Assembly (NCBI RefSeq): GCF_035984415.1
Contig: NZ_CP130720.1
Coordinates: 5,332,001-5,396,000, forward strand
DNA length: 64,000 bases
Direction: 5' to 3'
DNA from: Streptomyces sp. NBC_01296
Lineage (GTDB): Bacteria > Actinomycetota > Actinomycetes > Streptomycetales > Streptomycetaceae
The position numbers and the translations under genes are program-made. Below the pieces are notes generated by a model, which did no database searches, had not been told where the DNA came from, and saw only the letters and a program-made list of their open reading frames with translations. Below are positions 45,524 through 54,557 of the stretch, piece by piece. Within the stretch, counting starts at the first letter, position 1; every line of letters starts with the position of its first letter.

Positions 45524-46069
45524 ATGATCATTGACGGGGTGGAGATGCGGGGCGTCGAGGTCGGGGATGCCGGGGGGCTGGCCGACGTGCTGACGCGGAA
45601 CCGGGCGTACATGGCGCCCTTCGAGCCGTGGCGGTCCGAGGTGTTCTTCACCAAAGAGGGCCAGATCGCCCGTGTCGAGGCGCTGCTCGCCGAGCGCGAC
45701 GGCGGGCGCGTCGCGCCGTACGTGCTCGTCGAGGCCGACACAGGCGCGCCCATCGGGACGATCAACCTCGGCAGCATCTCCCTCGGGCCCTTCCGCAGCG
45801 GCGGCGTCGGCTACTGGGTCGACCGGGCCTGGACCGGCAAGGGGCTGGCCACCGCCGCCCTGGAGGAGGTCTGCCGGATCGCCCGCGAAGAGCTCGGGCT
45901 GCACCGCGTCGAGGCCGGGACCCTGGTCGACAACGTGGCCTCGCAGCGCGTCCTGGCCAAGGCCGGGTTCGAGCAGTACGGGCTCGCGCCCCGCTACCTG
46001 CACATCGACGGCGCCTGGCGCGACCACCGCCTCTTCCAGCGCCTCCTGCACGACGACCCGCCCCTCTAG
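45524..46069 (+). CDS. GNAT-family N-acetyltransferase (RimJ/RimL-like)
   Basis: 181 residues from the ATG at 45524. The N terminus lists the family strand-helix VEVGDAGGLADVLTRNRAYM and PFEPWRSEVFFT. The acetyl-CoA-binding motif is VDRAWTGKGLATAALEEVC (residues about 100-120), and LGLHRVEAGTLVDNVASQRV, LAKAGFEQYGLAPRYLHIDG and the ending DHRLFQRLL are standard for ribosomal-protein N-terminal acetyltransferase relatives. The substrate may be a protein N terminus or an antibiotic-like amine; it cannot be decided. It stands between nnaR and the CGNR gene. Confidence 0.88.
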   Translation: MIIDGVEMRGVEVGDAGGLADVLTRNRAYMAPFEPWRSEVFFTKEGQIARVEALLAERDGGRVAPYVLVEADTGAPIGTINLGSISLGPFRSGGVGYWVDRAWTGKGLATAALEEVCRIAREELGLHRVEAGTLVDNVASQRVLAKAGFEQYGLAPRYLHIDGAWRDHRLFQRLLHDDPPL

Positions 46070-46173
46070 GGGACTCCCTGGCCCCCGTACGGGGGGTTCC
46101 GCATCGAAGCCGCGCGCGGCACTCTGAGAGGCACGCCCCCAGGGGGTGTCCGGCGCAAGAGGCGGTGACGGGC

Positions 46174-46743
46174 ATGTGGTTCGACTCCGGGCGGGTCTGC
46201 CTGGACCTGGTGGCCACCTTCGCCGCCCCCGCGGGCGCCGAGGAGATCCAGGACGGCGACGAGCTGCGGCTGTGGCTCGCCGGAGCCGGGCTCGTGCCCG
46301 ACCGGACGCCGATCGCGCGGGTGGGCCCCGACTGGGTGGAGGCCTTCCGGGCGCTGCGCTGCGACCTGGGGAGCCTCGTGCGGGCCGAGCTCGCCGGGGC
46401 CGGTCCCGACGAGGGCGCGCTGGCCCGGGTCAACGCGCTGGCGGCCGGTCCACCCCCGGGACTGTGTGCCGTACAGGACCAAGAGGGTCACCTCGTACGG
46501 GAGTTGTGCGGCGGGGTGGAGTGCGGTGCGCTGCTCGCCGCCGTCGCCCGGGACGCGGTGGAACTGCTCACCGACCCCGGCGAGCGGGCCCTGCTGCGGT
46601 CCTGCGAAGGGGACGGCTGCACCCGCGTCTACCTGGACACTTCGCGCGGGCACCGGCGGCGCTGGTGCTCCAGCGAGCTGTGCGGCAACCGCGAGCGGGT
46701 CGCCCGGCACCGCCGCAGGGTCCTCGCGGCCCGCCCCGGGTAG
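46174..46743 (+). CDS. CGNR zinc-finger domain protein (ABATE-CGNR family)
   Basis: 189 residues from the ATG at 46174. The N-terminal ABATE domain starts MWFDSGRVCLDLVATF and has DELRLWLAGAGL. The C-terminal CGNR zinc finger spans about residues 145-185: RSCEGDGCTRVYLDTSRGHR, RRWCSSELCGNRERVARHRR, with four cysteines for zinc and the name-giving CGNR. Members are putative stress-linked or transcription-associated regulators in Actinobacteria. It precedes helD by about 105 nt. Confidence 0.88.
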   Translation: MWFDSGRVCLDLVATFAAPAGAEEIQDGDELRLWLAGAGLVPDRTPIARVGPDWVEAFRALRCDLGSLVRAELAGAGPDEGALARVNALAAGPPPGLCAVQDQEGHLVRELCGGVECGALLAAVARDAVELLTDPGERALLRSCEGDGCTRVYLDTSRGHRRRWCSSELCGNRERVARHRRRVLAARPG

Positions 46744-46847
46744 CCGCCGGACAGTGATCTTCGCCCGGTCACCGGAACGGGCGTGCGGACAGGGTGCGGA
46801 TTCGCGTACGGTTGACGGTCGCCCATGCACGTCAGAAGGGGGCCTTG

Positions 46848-49154
46848 GTGGCCGCGCAGAATGCCGCTGTCGACAGCACGGCGGATTCCGTCCGCGATCG
46901 GGAGATCGCGGTCGAGCAGACGCATCTTGACCAGGTGTACCGCCGCCTCGAGGAGAAGATCGACGAGGCCGAGTTCCTGATGAACGACGCGGCCAAGCGA
47001 GGTCAGGTCGGCACGCCCGGCGCGCTCGCCGAGCGCGACGCACAGGTCTTCCGGGCAGGCATCCACCTGAATCGGCTGAACAACGAGTTCGAGGACTTCC
47101 TCTTCGGCCGGATCGACCTGGTCCTCGGCAAGGACGGGGAGCGCGGCCCGGACGGCGCGTACACCTCCGTCCAGCCGGCCGACGACGCGATCCGCGAGGA
47201 CCTCACCGCCGACATCGCCGAGACGCTCCACATCGGGCGCATCGGCGTGCTCGACGCCGACTACGCGCCGCTGGTCATCGACTGGCGCGCGCCGGCCGCC
47301 GCACCGTTCTACCGGTCCACGCCCAAGGACCCCGGCCGGGTCGTGCGGCGCCGCGTCATCCGCTCCAAGGGCCGCAAGGTGCTCGGCGTCGAGGACGACC
47401 TGATGCGCCCGGAGATCACCGCCTCCCTCGACGGCCGGGAGCTGCCCGCCATCGGCGACGGCGCCCTGATGGCCGCGCTCGGGCGGGCCCGTACGCACTC
47501 GATGCGGGACATCGTCTCCTCCATCCAGGCCGAGCAGGACATGGTGATCCGGGCCCCCGCCGCCTCGGTCGCCGAGGTCGCGGGCGGGCCGGGCACCGGC
47601 AAGACCGCCGTCGCCCTGCACCGCGCCGCCTACCTGCTCTACCAGGACCGGCGCCGCTACTCCGGCGGCATCCTGATCGTCTCGCCGACCCCGCTGCTCG
47701 TCGCGTACACCGAGGGCGTGCTGCCCTCCCTCGGCGAGGAGGGCCAGGTCGCCATCCGGGCGCTCGGCTCCCTGGTCGACGGCGCGGAGGCGACGACGTA
47801 CGACGAACCGGCCGTGGCCCGGGTCAAGGGCTCCTCCCGCATGCGCAAGGTGCTCCACAAGGCCGTACGGGGCGCACTGGAACTCGGTGCCGCCCCCGAG
47901 CGGCTGCGCGTCGTGGCCTTCGGGCGGCGCCAGGAGCTGGAGGCCGACGAGCTGAACCGGATCCGGCAGAACGTGCTCAGTGGCACCGCGCCGGTGAACC
48001 TGCTGCGCCCGCGCGCCCGCAAGCTGCTCCTCGACGCCCTGTACTCGAGATCCGGCGGGGCCGGCCGGCACAGCGATCCGGAGCTGGCCGCCGAGCTGCG
48101 CTCCGCGTTCGACGAGGACATCTCCACCGAGGACGCCTTCATCGACTTCCTGAACGCCTGGTGGCCGGAGCTGACCCCGCGCGGGGTGCTGGCCGCGATG
48201 GCCGACGAGCGCCGGCTCGGCCGCTGGTCGCGGCGGGTCCTGAACCCGCGCGAGACCCGCCAGCTGGCGCGCTCGCTGCGCCGGGTGGGCCCGGACGGCA
48301 AGGGTCCGCTGTCGGTGCACGACGTGGCGCTGCTGGACGAGCTCCAGCTGCTGCTCGGCGCGCCGGCGCGGCCCAAGCGCAAGCGGCAGCTCGACCCGCT
48401 GGACCAGCTCAGCGGGCTCGAGGAGCTGATGCCGACCCGCGAGGAGACCCAGTGGGAGCGGGCGGAGCGGATCGCGGCGGAGCGTACCGAGTACGCGCAC
48501 GTGATCGTGGACGAGGCGCAGGACCTGACGCCGATGCAGTGGCGGATGGTGGGCCGCCGCGGCCGGCACGGCACGTGGACGGTGGTCGGCGACCCGGCGC
48601 AGTCCTCGTGGACGGACCCGGACGAGGCCGCCGCCGCGCGGGACGAGGCCCTGGGGTCCCGGCCCCGCCGGCGGTTCACCCTGACGGTGAACTACCGCAA
48701 CCCGGCGGAGGTCGCTGAGGTCGCGGCCCGGGTGCTGCGGCTGGCGATGCCGGGCATGGAGCCGCCGACGGCGGTCCGCTCCACGGGCCTGGAGCCCCGC
48801 TTCACGGCTGCCGGGGCCGATCTGCGCGCGGCGGTCCGGGAGGAGACCCGGCGGCTGCTGGAGCAGGTGGACGGCACGGTCGGCGTGGTCGTGGCCATGG
48901 ACCGGCGTACGGAGGCCGCGGGCTGGCTGGCGGACCTGGGGGAGCGGGCGGTGGCGCTCGGCAGCCTCGAGGCGAAGGGCCTGGAGTACGACGCCACGGT
49001 GGTCGTCTCCCCGGCGGAGATCGGGGACGAGTCCCCGGCGGGCCTGCGCGTCCTGTACGTGGCCCTGACCCGCGCGACGCAGCAGCTGACGGTGGTCTCG
49101 ACGGGCCGCGACGAGCCCGACGCGGCGGGCGTGCCCGCGCTGCTGAGGCCGTAG
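46848..49154 (+). CDS. helD: UvrD-like helicase-fold ATPase, HelD family (RNA polymerase recycling factor)
   Basis: 768 residues from the GTG at 46848, preceded by AAGGGGG; a TTG just before is in frame. The N-terminal arm is a coiled coil (about 15-75: IAVEQTHLDQVYRRLEEKID), typical of HelD, which inserts it into the secondary channel of RNA polymerase. The helicase-like part has Walker A AGGPGTGKTAVALHR near residue 248, VIVDEAQDLTPMQW near 555, WTVVGDPAQS, TLTVNYRNPAEV and the C-terminal VALTRATQQLTVV. The protein frees stalled polymerase from DNA and, in actinobacteria, may confer rifamycin tolerance. The product lacks extra DNA-binding domains. Monocistronic, with a hairpin after it. Confidence 0.92.
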   Translation: MAAQNAAVDSTADSVRDREIAVEQTHLDQVYRRLEEKIDEAEFLMNDAAKRGQVGTPGALAERDAQVFRAGIHLNRLNNEFEDFLFGRIDLVLGKDGERGPDGAYTSVQPADDAIREDLTADIAETLHIGRIGVLDADYAPLVIDWRAPAAAPFYRSTPKDPGRVVRRRVIRSKGRKVLGVEDDLMRPEITASLDGRELPAIGDGALMAALGRARTHSMRDIVSSIQAEQDMVIRAPAASVAEVAGGPGTGKTAVALHRAAYLLYQDRRRYSGGILIVSPTPLLVAYTEGVLPSLGEEGQVAIRALGSLVDGAEATTYDEPAVARVKGSSRMRKVLHKAVRGALELGAAPERLRVVAFGRRQELEADELNRIRQNVLSGTAPVNLLRPRARKLLLDALYSRSGGAGRHSDPELAAELRSAFDEDISTEDAFIDFLNAWWPELTPRGVLAAMADERRLGRWSRRVLNPRETRQLARSLRRVGPDGKGPLSVHDVALLDELQLLLGAPARPKRKRQLDPLDQLSGLEELMPTREETQWERAERIAAERTEYAHVIVDEAQDLTPMQWRMVGRRGRHGTWTVVGDPAQSSWTDPDEAAAARDEALGSRPRRRFTLTVNYRNPAEVAEVAARVLRLAMPGMEPPTAVRSTGLEPRFTAAGADLRAAVREETRRLLEQVDGTVGVVVAMDRRTEAAGWLADLGERAVALGSLEAKGLEYDATVVVSPAEIGDESPAGLRVLYVALTRATQQLTVVSTGRDEPDAAGVPALLRP

Positions 49155-49231
49155 ACCGGCCGGACCCGCCCCGTACGACCGGATGGCTCGCAGCCAACGG
49201 CGTGGTGGGGCGAGGTCAAGCCCCTGGAGGG

Positions 49232-49256
49232 GGATCGCTTCCGGCGATCCTTTGTT
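49232..49256 (+). terminator. terminator-like hairpin downstream of helD
   Basis: 7-bp stem GGATCGC (49232-49238) and GCGATCC (49244-49250) with a 5-nt loop, followed by TTTGTT. It lies 78 nt after the helD stop. Confidence 0.55.
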
Positions 49257-49409
49257 AGCCTGGGTACGGCACCGACTCGATCCAAGCCCCCGGGCCCAAC
49301 CTTCGTCGCTTAGAGCGACCACTTGCCGCGAGGCGAGCATGGCGGGTCGGTGTCATAGACGTTCATACAGGTCCGCGCCCCTCGGTCACCGAGGGGCGCG
49401 GACCTTTTT
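49257..49409 (+). ncRNA. candidate structured small RNA between helD and the malic enzyme gene
   Basis: About 150 nt that are non-coding yet rich in structure: a 6-bp hairpin GTCGCT-TAG-AGCGAC (49305-49319), a second hairpin CTTGCC-GCGA-GGCGAG (49322-49337) with a GNRA loop, and a strong terminator (49369-49409) at the end. A TAGCCT hexamer at 49255-49260 could be its -10. The direction is inferred from the T tract. I recall small RNAs reported from this position in S. coelicolor but cannot verify identity here. Confidence 0.5.
49369..49409 (+). terminator. intrinsic terminator ending the candidate small RNA
   Basis: 17-18 bp perfect inverted repeat, arms 49369-49386 and 49388-49405, followed by TTTTT. 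It is far too strong and distant (about 215 nt) to be only the helD terminator. Confidence 0.85.
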
Positions 49410-49597
49410 CGTACGCGGCTACGCTTCCCCGCACCCCGTCTATCTCGTATGGTGGAAGTGTCTTTCCGAAATTTGTAGCTGGTTACCTTGTACTGGCTGG
49501 TAGGTGGGACGATCGGACAACAGGTCCTGCCGCACCCGGCGTGCAGCGGGACCCTGTGTGTACAGAAGAACCAGGGACAGAACAGAGGAACACGGCC
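49410..49597 (+). promoter_or_regulatory. leader and promoter region of the malic enzyme gene
   Basis: 188 nt between terminator and ATG. A TATGGT hexamer at 49448-49453 is a possible -10; no convincing -35 precedes it. The AT-richer segment 49470-49505 contains TTGTA twice and GGTA repeats, which might bind a regulator. No ORF is supported. Confidence 0.25.
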
Positions 49598-51004
49598 ATG
49601 GCAACGGCGCCCAGCGTCTCGTACTCGATGACGGTCCGCCTGGAAGTGCCCGCGAGCGGAACCGCGGTCTCCCAGCTCACCACCGCCGTGGAGTCTTCCG
49701 GTGGGTCGGTCACCGGCCTCGACGTGACCGCCTCCGGTCACGAGAAGCTCCGTATCGACGTCACCATCGCCGCGACCTCCACCGCGCACGCCGACGAGAT
49801 CGTCGGCAAGCTCCGGGGGATCGAGGGCGTCAGCCTCGGCAAGGTCTCCGACCGAACCTTCCTGATGCACCTCGGCGGCAAGATCGAGATGGCGTCCAAG
49901 CACCCCATCCGCAACCGCGACGACCTCTCGATGATCTACACCCCGGGCGTCGCCCGCGTGTGCATGGCCATCGCCGAGAACCCCGAGGACGCGCGCCGCC
50001 TCACCATCAAGCGCAACTCCGTCGCAGTCGTGACGGACGGCTCCGCCGTCCTGGGTCTCGGCAACATCGGCCCCATGGCCGCTCTGCCCGTCATGGAGGG
50101 CAAGGCGGCCCTCTTCAAGCGCTTCGCCGGCATCGACGCATGGCCGATCTGCCTGGACACCCAGGACACCGACGAGATCGTCGCCGTCGTCAAGGCGCTG
50201 GCCCCGGGCTTCGCCGGCATCAACCTCGAGGACATCTCCGCGCCGCGCTGCTTCGAGATCGAGGCCCGCCTGCGCGAGGCCCTCGACATCCCCGTCTTCC
50301 ACGACGACCAGCACGGCACCGCCATCGTCGTCCTCGCCGCCCTCACCAACGCACTTCGCGTGGTGGGCAAGGCAGTTGGCGACGTCAAGGTCGTCATGTC
50401 GGGGGCCGGTGCGGCCGGTACGGCCATCCTCAAGCTGCTCCTGGCGGCCGGCGTCAAGAACGTCGTCAGCGCCGACATCCACGGTGTCGTGCACGCGGAC
50501 CGCCCCGACCTGGTCGACGCGGACGCCGACTCCCCGCTGCGCTGGATCGCCGACAACACCAACCCCGAGGGCTACACGGGCACTCTGAAGGAGGCCGTGG
50601 TCGGCGCGGACGTGTTCGTCGGCGTCTCGGCCCCCAACGTGCTGTCCGGCGAGGACGTGGCCGCCATGGCGGAAGGCGCGATCGTGTTCGCGCTCGCGAA
50701 CCCGGACCCCGAGGTGGACCCGGCCATCGCCCGCCAGACCGCCGCCGTCGTGGCCACCGGCCGCTCCGACTTCCCGAACCAGATCAACAACGTGCTGGTC
50801 TTCCCGGGCGTCTTCCGCGGCCTGCTGGACGCTCAGTCCCGCACGGTGAACACGGACATGATGCTGGCCGCGGCGACTGCGCTGGCGGACGTCGTCGGCG
50901 AGGACGAGCTGAACGCGAACTACATCATCCCGTCGGTCTTCAACGACAAGGTGGCCGGCGCGGTCGCCGGAGCCGTCCGCAAGGCCGCCGCCTCGGCGAT
51001 CTGA
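49598..51004 (+). CDS. NAD(P)-dependent malic enzyme with N-terminal ACT domain
   Basis: 468 residues from the ATG at 49598 (AGAGGA upstream). Residues 8-85 form an ACT domain (SYSMTVRLEVPASGTAVSQL), suggesting allosteric control. The malic-enzyme core has the catalytic Tyr in DLSMIYTPGVARVC, the Lys in KAALFKRFAGIDAWPIC, metal ligands in GINLEDISAPRCFEIE and VFHDDQHGTAIV, and the nucleotide fold VVMSGAGAAGTAILKLL. It decarboxylates malate to pyruvate and CO2 with reduction of NAD(P). The cofactor cannot be fixed by eye; the short bacterial form without a phosphotransacetylase domain is seen. It stands alone between two terminator-bounded regions. Confidence 0.94.
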   Translation: MATAPSVSYSMTVRLEVPASGTAVSQLTTAVESSGGSVTGLDVTASGHEKLRIDVTIAATSTAHADEIVGKLRGIEGVSLGKVSDRTFLMHLGGKIEMASKHPIRNRDDLSMIYTPGVARVCMAIAENPEDARRLTIKRNSVAVVTDGSAVLGLGNIGPMAALPVMEGKAALFKRFAGIDAWPICLDTQDTDEIVAVVKALAPGFAGINLEDISAPRCFEIEARLREALDIPVFHDDQHGTAIVVLAALTNALRVVGKAVGDVKVVMSGAGAAGTAILKLLLAAGVKNVVSADIHGVVHADRPDLVDADADSPLRWIADNTNPEGYTGTLKEAVVGADVFVGVSAPNVLSGEDVAAMAEGAIVFALANPDPEVDPAIARQTAAVVATGRSDFPNQINNVLVFPGVFRGLLDAQSRTVNTDMMLAAATALADVVGEDELNANYIIPSVFNDKVAGAVAGAVRKAAASAI

Positions 51005-51360
51005 CGCAGGGTCCGGCAAGGGGCGTGGGGGGCCGCTGTGACGGCCCTCACGGCTTGCCGATCCCGGCGCGTCGCGAGATGCGGGCCCGCCGGGCCGCCT
51101 CTAGGGTTGCGGGGATGCCCGCGAGGTCCGCGGTCCGCATCCACCAAGTGCGGACGGAGCGTCACCGCGGCGTGACTGTGGCGCTTTTCGTGTGACCCTG
51201 GCGGGTGCCGGATTGGCTTTCCCGCCGCTGGTGGGGGCAGGATGCGTAACCGGGCGAGAGGGTCTGACGTTCAGACCCGGGTCCGGGGACTGTCCGAGGG
51301 CCCTGGCAGCATCGGCTTCGATCTCACGCCTCTAAGGCAAGTTGAACACGGGAGTACAAC
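51005..51360 (+). promoter_or_regulatory. 356-nt upstream region of the HU gene
   Basis: A TTGGCT at 51213-51218 is a candidate -35. A perfect 8-bp inverted repeat GGGTCTGA-CGT-TCAGACCC at 51260-51278 would lie in the mRNA leader. A 26-codon ORF (51115-51195) is possible but has no ribosome site I can support. The hup ribosome site GGGAGT lies just before the ATG at 51361. Confidence 0.3.
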
Positions 51361-51642
51361 ATGAACCGCAGTGAGCTGGTGGCCGCTCTGTCCGAGCGCG
51401 CCGAGGTGACCCGCAAGGACGCCGACGCCGTTCTGGCCGCGCTCGCCGAGACCGTCGGCGAGATTGTCGCCAAGGGCGACGAGAAGGTCACCATCCCCGG
51501 CTTCCTGACCTTCGAGCGCACCCACCGTGCCGCTCGCACCGCGCGCAACCCGCAGACCGGCGACCCCATCCAGATCCCGGCCGGCTTCAGCGTGAAGGTC
51601 TCCGCGGGCTCCAAGCTCAAGGAAGCCGCCAAGGGCAAGTAG
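51361..51642 (+). CDS. hupA: nucleoid-associated HU-family DNA-binding protein
   Basis: 93 residues from the ATG at 51361. The sequence MNRSELVAALSERAEVTRKD, the GEIVAKGDEKVTIPGFLTFE core and the DNA-clasping beta arm RAARTARNPQTGDPIQIPAG are textbook HU; the C terminus GSKLKEAAKGK is short. It lacks the long Lys/Ala/Pro tail of HupS, so it is the vegetative HupA-type HU. Its gene is followed by a large shared terminator with murA. Confidence 0.96.
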   Translation: MNRSELVAALSERAEVTRKDADAVLAALAETVGEIVAKGDEKVTIPGFLTFERTHRAARTARNPQTGDPIQIPAGFSVKVSAGSKLKEAAKGK

Positions 51643-51700
51643 TCCGCCCTTGTGCCGAGGGCCGCACCGGCCCTCGGGACGGCAGCAGTACGCAGAGAAC

Positions 51701-51740
51701 GCCGAAGGGCGGCCACCCGGGTGGGTGGCCGCCCTTCGGC
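51701..51740. terminator. bidirectional terminator between hupA and murA
   Basis: Perfect 18-bp inverted repeat, arms 51701-51718 and 51723-51740, loop GGGT, between convergent genes. Confidence 0.85.
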
Positions 51741-51849
51741 CTGTCCAGGGGCCCTTGCAGGGCCTTGGCGGGCCCTTGCCGGGGCCGGCGGCGCGAGGTG
51801 CGGGCGCCGCACTCGGGGGCGCCCGCCTCGAACTCGCCTCGCAGACGCC

Positions 51850-53196
51850 TCAGACGAGGTCGCCGCCCGGGAGCTCGACCTTGGCTCCCAGCTCCACGAG
51901 CTTCTCCATGAAGTTCTCGTAGCCGCGGTTGATGAGGTCGATGCCGTGGACGCGCGAGGTGCCCTCGGCCGCCAGGGCCGCGATCAGGTACGAGAACCCG
52001 CCGCGCAGGTCGGGGATGACCAGGTCGGCGCCCTGCAGCTTCGTCGGGCCGGAGACGACCGCCGAGTGCAGGAAGTTGCGCTGGCCGAAGCGGCAGGCGC
52101 TGCCGCCCAGGCACTCCCGGTACAGCTGGATGTGTGCACCCATCTGGTTGAGGGCCGAGGTGAATCCCAGCCGGGACTCGTAGACCGTCTCGTGGACGAT
52201 CGAGAGGCCCGCGGCCTGGGTCAGGGCCACCACCAGCGGCTGCTGCCAGTCGGTCTGGAAGCCGGGGTGCACGTCCGTCTCGAGCGCGATCGCGTTGAGC
52301 GGGCCGCCCGGGTGCCAGAAGCGGATGCCCTCGTCGTCGATCTCGAACGCGCCGCCGACGCGGCGGTACGTGTTCAGGAAGGTCATCATCGAGCGCTGCT
52401 GCGCGCCGCGCACGTAGATGTTGCCGCCGGTCGCCAGCGCCGCGGAAGCCCAGGACGCGGCCTCCAGGCGGTCCGGGAGCGCCTTGTGGTTGTAGCCGCC
52501 GAGACGGTCCACACCGGTGATCCGGATGGTCCGGTCGGTGTCCAGGGAGATGATGGCGCCCATCTTCTGCAGGACGCAGATGAGGTCCTCGATCTCCGGT
52601 TCCACCGCGGCGTTGCTGAGCTCGGTGACGCCCTCGGCCAGGACGGCCGTCAGCAGCACCTGTTCGGTCGAGCCGACCGAGGGGTAGGGCAGGCGGATCT
52701 TGCAGCCGCGGAGGCGCTGCGGGGCCTCCAGGTACTGGCCGCCCTCGCGCTTCTCGATGGTCGCGCCGAACTGGCGGAGCACGTCGAAGTGGAAGTCGAT
52801 CGGCCGGCCGCCGATGTCGCAGCCGCCGAGGCCCGGGATGAACGCGTGGCCGAGGCGGTGCAGCAGCGGGCCGCAGAACAGGATCGGGATGCGCGACGAG
52901 CCCGCGTGCGCGTCGATGTCCGCAACGTTCGCGCTCTCGACGTGCGTCGGGTCGAGCACCAGCTCGCCCGGCTCCTCGCCGGGGCGCACGGTCACCCCGT
53001 GCAGCTGGAGCAGCCCGCGCACGACCCGGACGTCGCGGATGTCGGGAACGTTGCGGAGCCGGCTGGGTTCGCTGCCGAGCAGAGCGGCGACCATGGCCTT
53101 GGGCACGAGGTTCTTCGCACCGCGGACACGGATCTCGCCCTCGAGCGGGGTACCGCCATGGACAAGTAGTACGTCGTCTCTGTCTGTGCCGCTCAT
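51850..53196 (-). CDS. murA: UDP-N-acetylglucosamine 1-carboxyvinyltransferase
   Basis: 448 residues from the ATG at 53196. First committed enzyme of peptidoglycan synthesis: transfers enolpyruvate from PEP to UDP-GlcNAc. VRGAKNLVPKAMVAALL carries the conserved Lys-Asn pair, and the PEP/fosfomycin loop is LGGCDIGGRPIDFH with the catalytic Cys at about residue 126; this Cys predicts fosfomycin sensitivity, in contrast to the Asp form of mycobacteria. SSRIPILFCGPLL, VHGIDLINRGYENF and LRGGFSYLIAALAAEG are also family blocks. Convergent with hupA; divergent from the YqgE gene. Confidence 0.96.
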   Translation of the reverse strand: MSGTDRDDVLLVHGGTPLEGEIRVRGAKNLVPKAMVAALLGSEPSRLRNVPDIRDVRVVRGLLQLHGVTVRPGEEPGELVLDPTHVESANVADIDAHAGSSRIPILFCGPLLHRLGHAFIPGLGGCDIGGRPIDFHFDVLRQFGATIEKREGGQYLEAPQRLRGCKIRLPYPSVGSTEQVLLTAVLAEGVTELSNAAVEPEIEDLICVLQKMGAIISLDTDRTIRITGVDRLGGYNHKALPDRLEAASWASAALATGGNIYVRGAQQRSMMTFLNTYRRVGGAFEIDDEGIRFWHPGGPLNAIALETDVHPGFQTDWQQPLVVALTQAAGLSIVHETVYESRLGFTSALNQMGAHIQLYRECLGGSACRFGQRNFLHSAVVSGPTKLQGADLVIPDLRGGFSYLIAALAAEGTSRVHGIDLINRGYENFMEKLVELGAKVELPGGDLV

Positions 53197-53484
53197 GAAT
53201 CTCGCGTTCCGGAGAGGGGCTCCCCCGGCGAAGCCAGAGGAGGGTGGGCAGGGGGCCAGGGAAAAGGGTAAGGGGCGCGACCCCCTTGTTCGTAAGGTCG
53301 ACGCGGCCATAGGACTGTCATGAATTAGCCACAACACCCTCAGTGCCCACCCCGTGGCGGAGTGTCGCATTCCGCCCGTACCGGCCCCGCGCGCTCCTTC
53401 CTGCTGCCGTGCGCCCTGAGCTGCGTTCGATCCGATCCCTCCGCCCGCTCCCCCTGAAGGGCGAATGTGCGAGATCATGTCGGC

Positions 53485-54045
53485 ATGACCGAGGTGTCCT
53501 CCCTCACAGGGCGGCTGCTCGTGGCCACCCCAGCCCTCGCGGATCCGAACTTCGACCGCGCGGTGGTGCTCCTGCTCGACCACGACGAGCAGGGCTCGCT
53601 CGGCGTCGTCCTCAACCGGCCCACCCCCGTGGGCGTCGGCGACATCCTGCTGCCCTGGGCGACGCTGGCCGGCGATCCGGGCGTCGTCTTCCAGGGCGGC
53701 CCGGTGGGCCTGGACTCGGCCCTCGGGGTGGCCGTCATCCCGGGCGAGGAGGGGCCACTCGGATGGCGCCGCGTGTACGGGGCGATCGGCCTGGTCGACC
53801 TGGAGGCCCCGCCGGAGCTGCTGGCCGCGGCCCTGGGCTCGCTGAGGATCTTCGCCGGCTACTCGGGCTGGGGCCCGGGCCAGCTGGAGGTCGAGCTCGG
53901 CGACGGCGCCTGGTACGTCGTGGAGTCGGAGCCGGGGGACGTGTCCTTCCCGGACCCGGAGAGGCTGTGGCGCGCGGTGCTGCGCCGCCAGCGCAGCGAG
54001 CTCGCGATGGTCGCCACCTATCCGGACGACCCGTCGCTCAACTGA
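53485..54045 (+). CDS. YqgE/AlgH family protein
   Basis: 186 residues from the ATG at 53485 (an upstream GTG at 53467 would add six). The YqgE signature is seen as GRLLVATPALADPNFDRAVV, LLLDHDEQGSLGVVLNRPT and VFQGGPVGLDSALGV, plus LRIFAGYSGWGPGQLEVEL and the C-terminal VLRRQRSELAMVATYPDDPS. The fold is known but the role is not; it is linked in proteobacteria to alginate regulation only by name. It precedes the DUF3039 gene by 29 nt and probably shares its transcript. Confidence 0.9.
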   Translation: MTEVSSLTGRLLVATPALADPNFDRAVVLLLDHDEQGSLGVVLNRPTPVGVGDILLPWATLAGDPGVVFQGGPVGLDSALGVAVIPGEEGPLGWRRVYGAIGLVDLEAPPELLAAALGSLRIFAGYSGWGPGQLEVELGDGAWYVVESEPGDVSFPDPERLWRAVLRRQRSELAMVATYPDDPSLN

Positions 54046-54074
54046 CCCGCTCGGGGGTCGGTACCCTGGCTTTT

Positions 54075-54365
54075 ATGAGCACTCTTGAGCCCGAGCGCGG
54101 GACTGGTACGGGGACCCTCGTAGAGCCGACGCCGCAGGTGTCCCACGGCGACGGCGACCACGAGCGCTTCGCCCACTACGTCCAGAAGGACAAGATCATG
54201 GCGAGCGCCCTCGACGGGACCCCCGTCGTCGCGCTCTGCGGCAAGGTCTGGGTGCCGGGCCGGGACCCGAAGAAGTACCCGGTCTGCCCCATGTGCAAGG
54301 AGATCTACGAGTCGATGGGTCCCGGCGGGGACAAGGACAAGGACAAGGGCGGCAAGGACAAGTAG
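54075..54365 (+). CDS. DUF3039 domain protein (small zinc-binding candidate)
   Basis: 96 residues from the ATG at 54075. DUF3039 block: GDHERFAHYVQKDKIMASAL, then VVALCGKVWVPGRDPKKYP and VCPMCKEIYESMG. His in HYV and the three cysteines in ALCGK and CPMC are likely zinc ligands. The C terminus is a Lys/Asp/Gly tail. Function unknown; conserved in Actinobacteria. A bulged terminator follows at 54410. Confidence 0.88.
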   Translation: MSTLEPERGTGTGTLVEPTPQVSHGDGDHERFAHYVQKDKIMASALDGTPVVALCGKVWVPGRDPKKYPVCPMCKEIYESMGPGGDKDKDKGGKDK

Positions 54366-54409
54366 GTCCGGTCCGTTCCGCCCCCTCTTCGGCAGGGGCG
54401 AGGCCCTCG

Positions 54410-54446
54410 AAGGCCCCCGATGCGCAGGTGCGCGTCCGGGGGCCTT
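54410..54446 (+). terminator. terminator after the DUF3039 gene
   Basis: Long stem of about 16 bp with one bulged C (54410-54425 with 54430-54446), loop AGGT, followed by TT. Confidence 0.75.
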
Positions 54447-54557
54447 TGCCGTGCCCGGGGGGAGGGTTAGGGTCGGCCGCAGCGCAGGCGTCAGGCGCGC
54501 CATGCGAAACGCGCGTTGCGCATACTGCAACGCCCGGACGGTGGAGGGGCCGAGGCC

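Noticed and set aside
51115..51195. 26-codon ORF upstream of hupA as a leader peptide
   Set aside because: It has a start and stop but no clear ribosome site, codon run or hairpin switch that would support attenuation.
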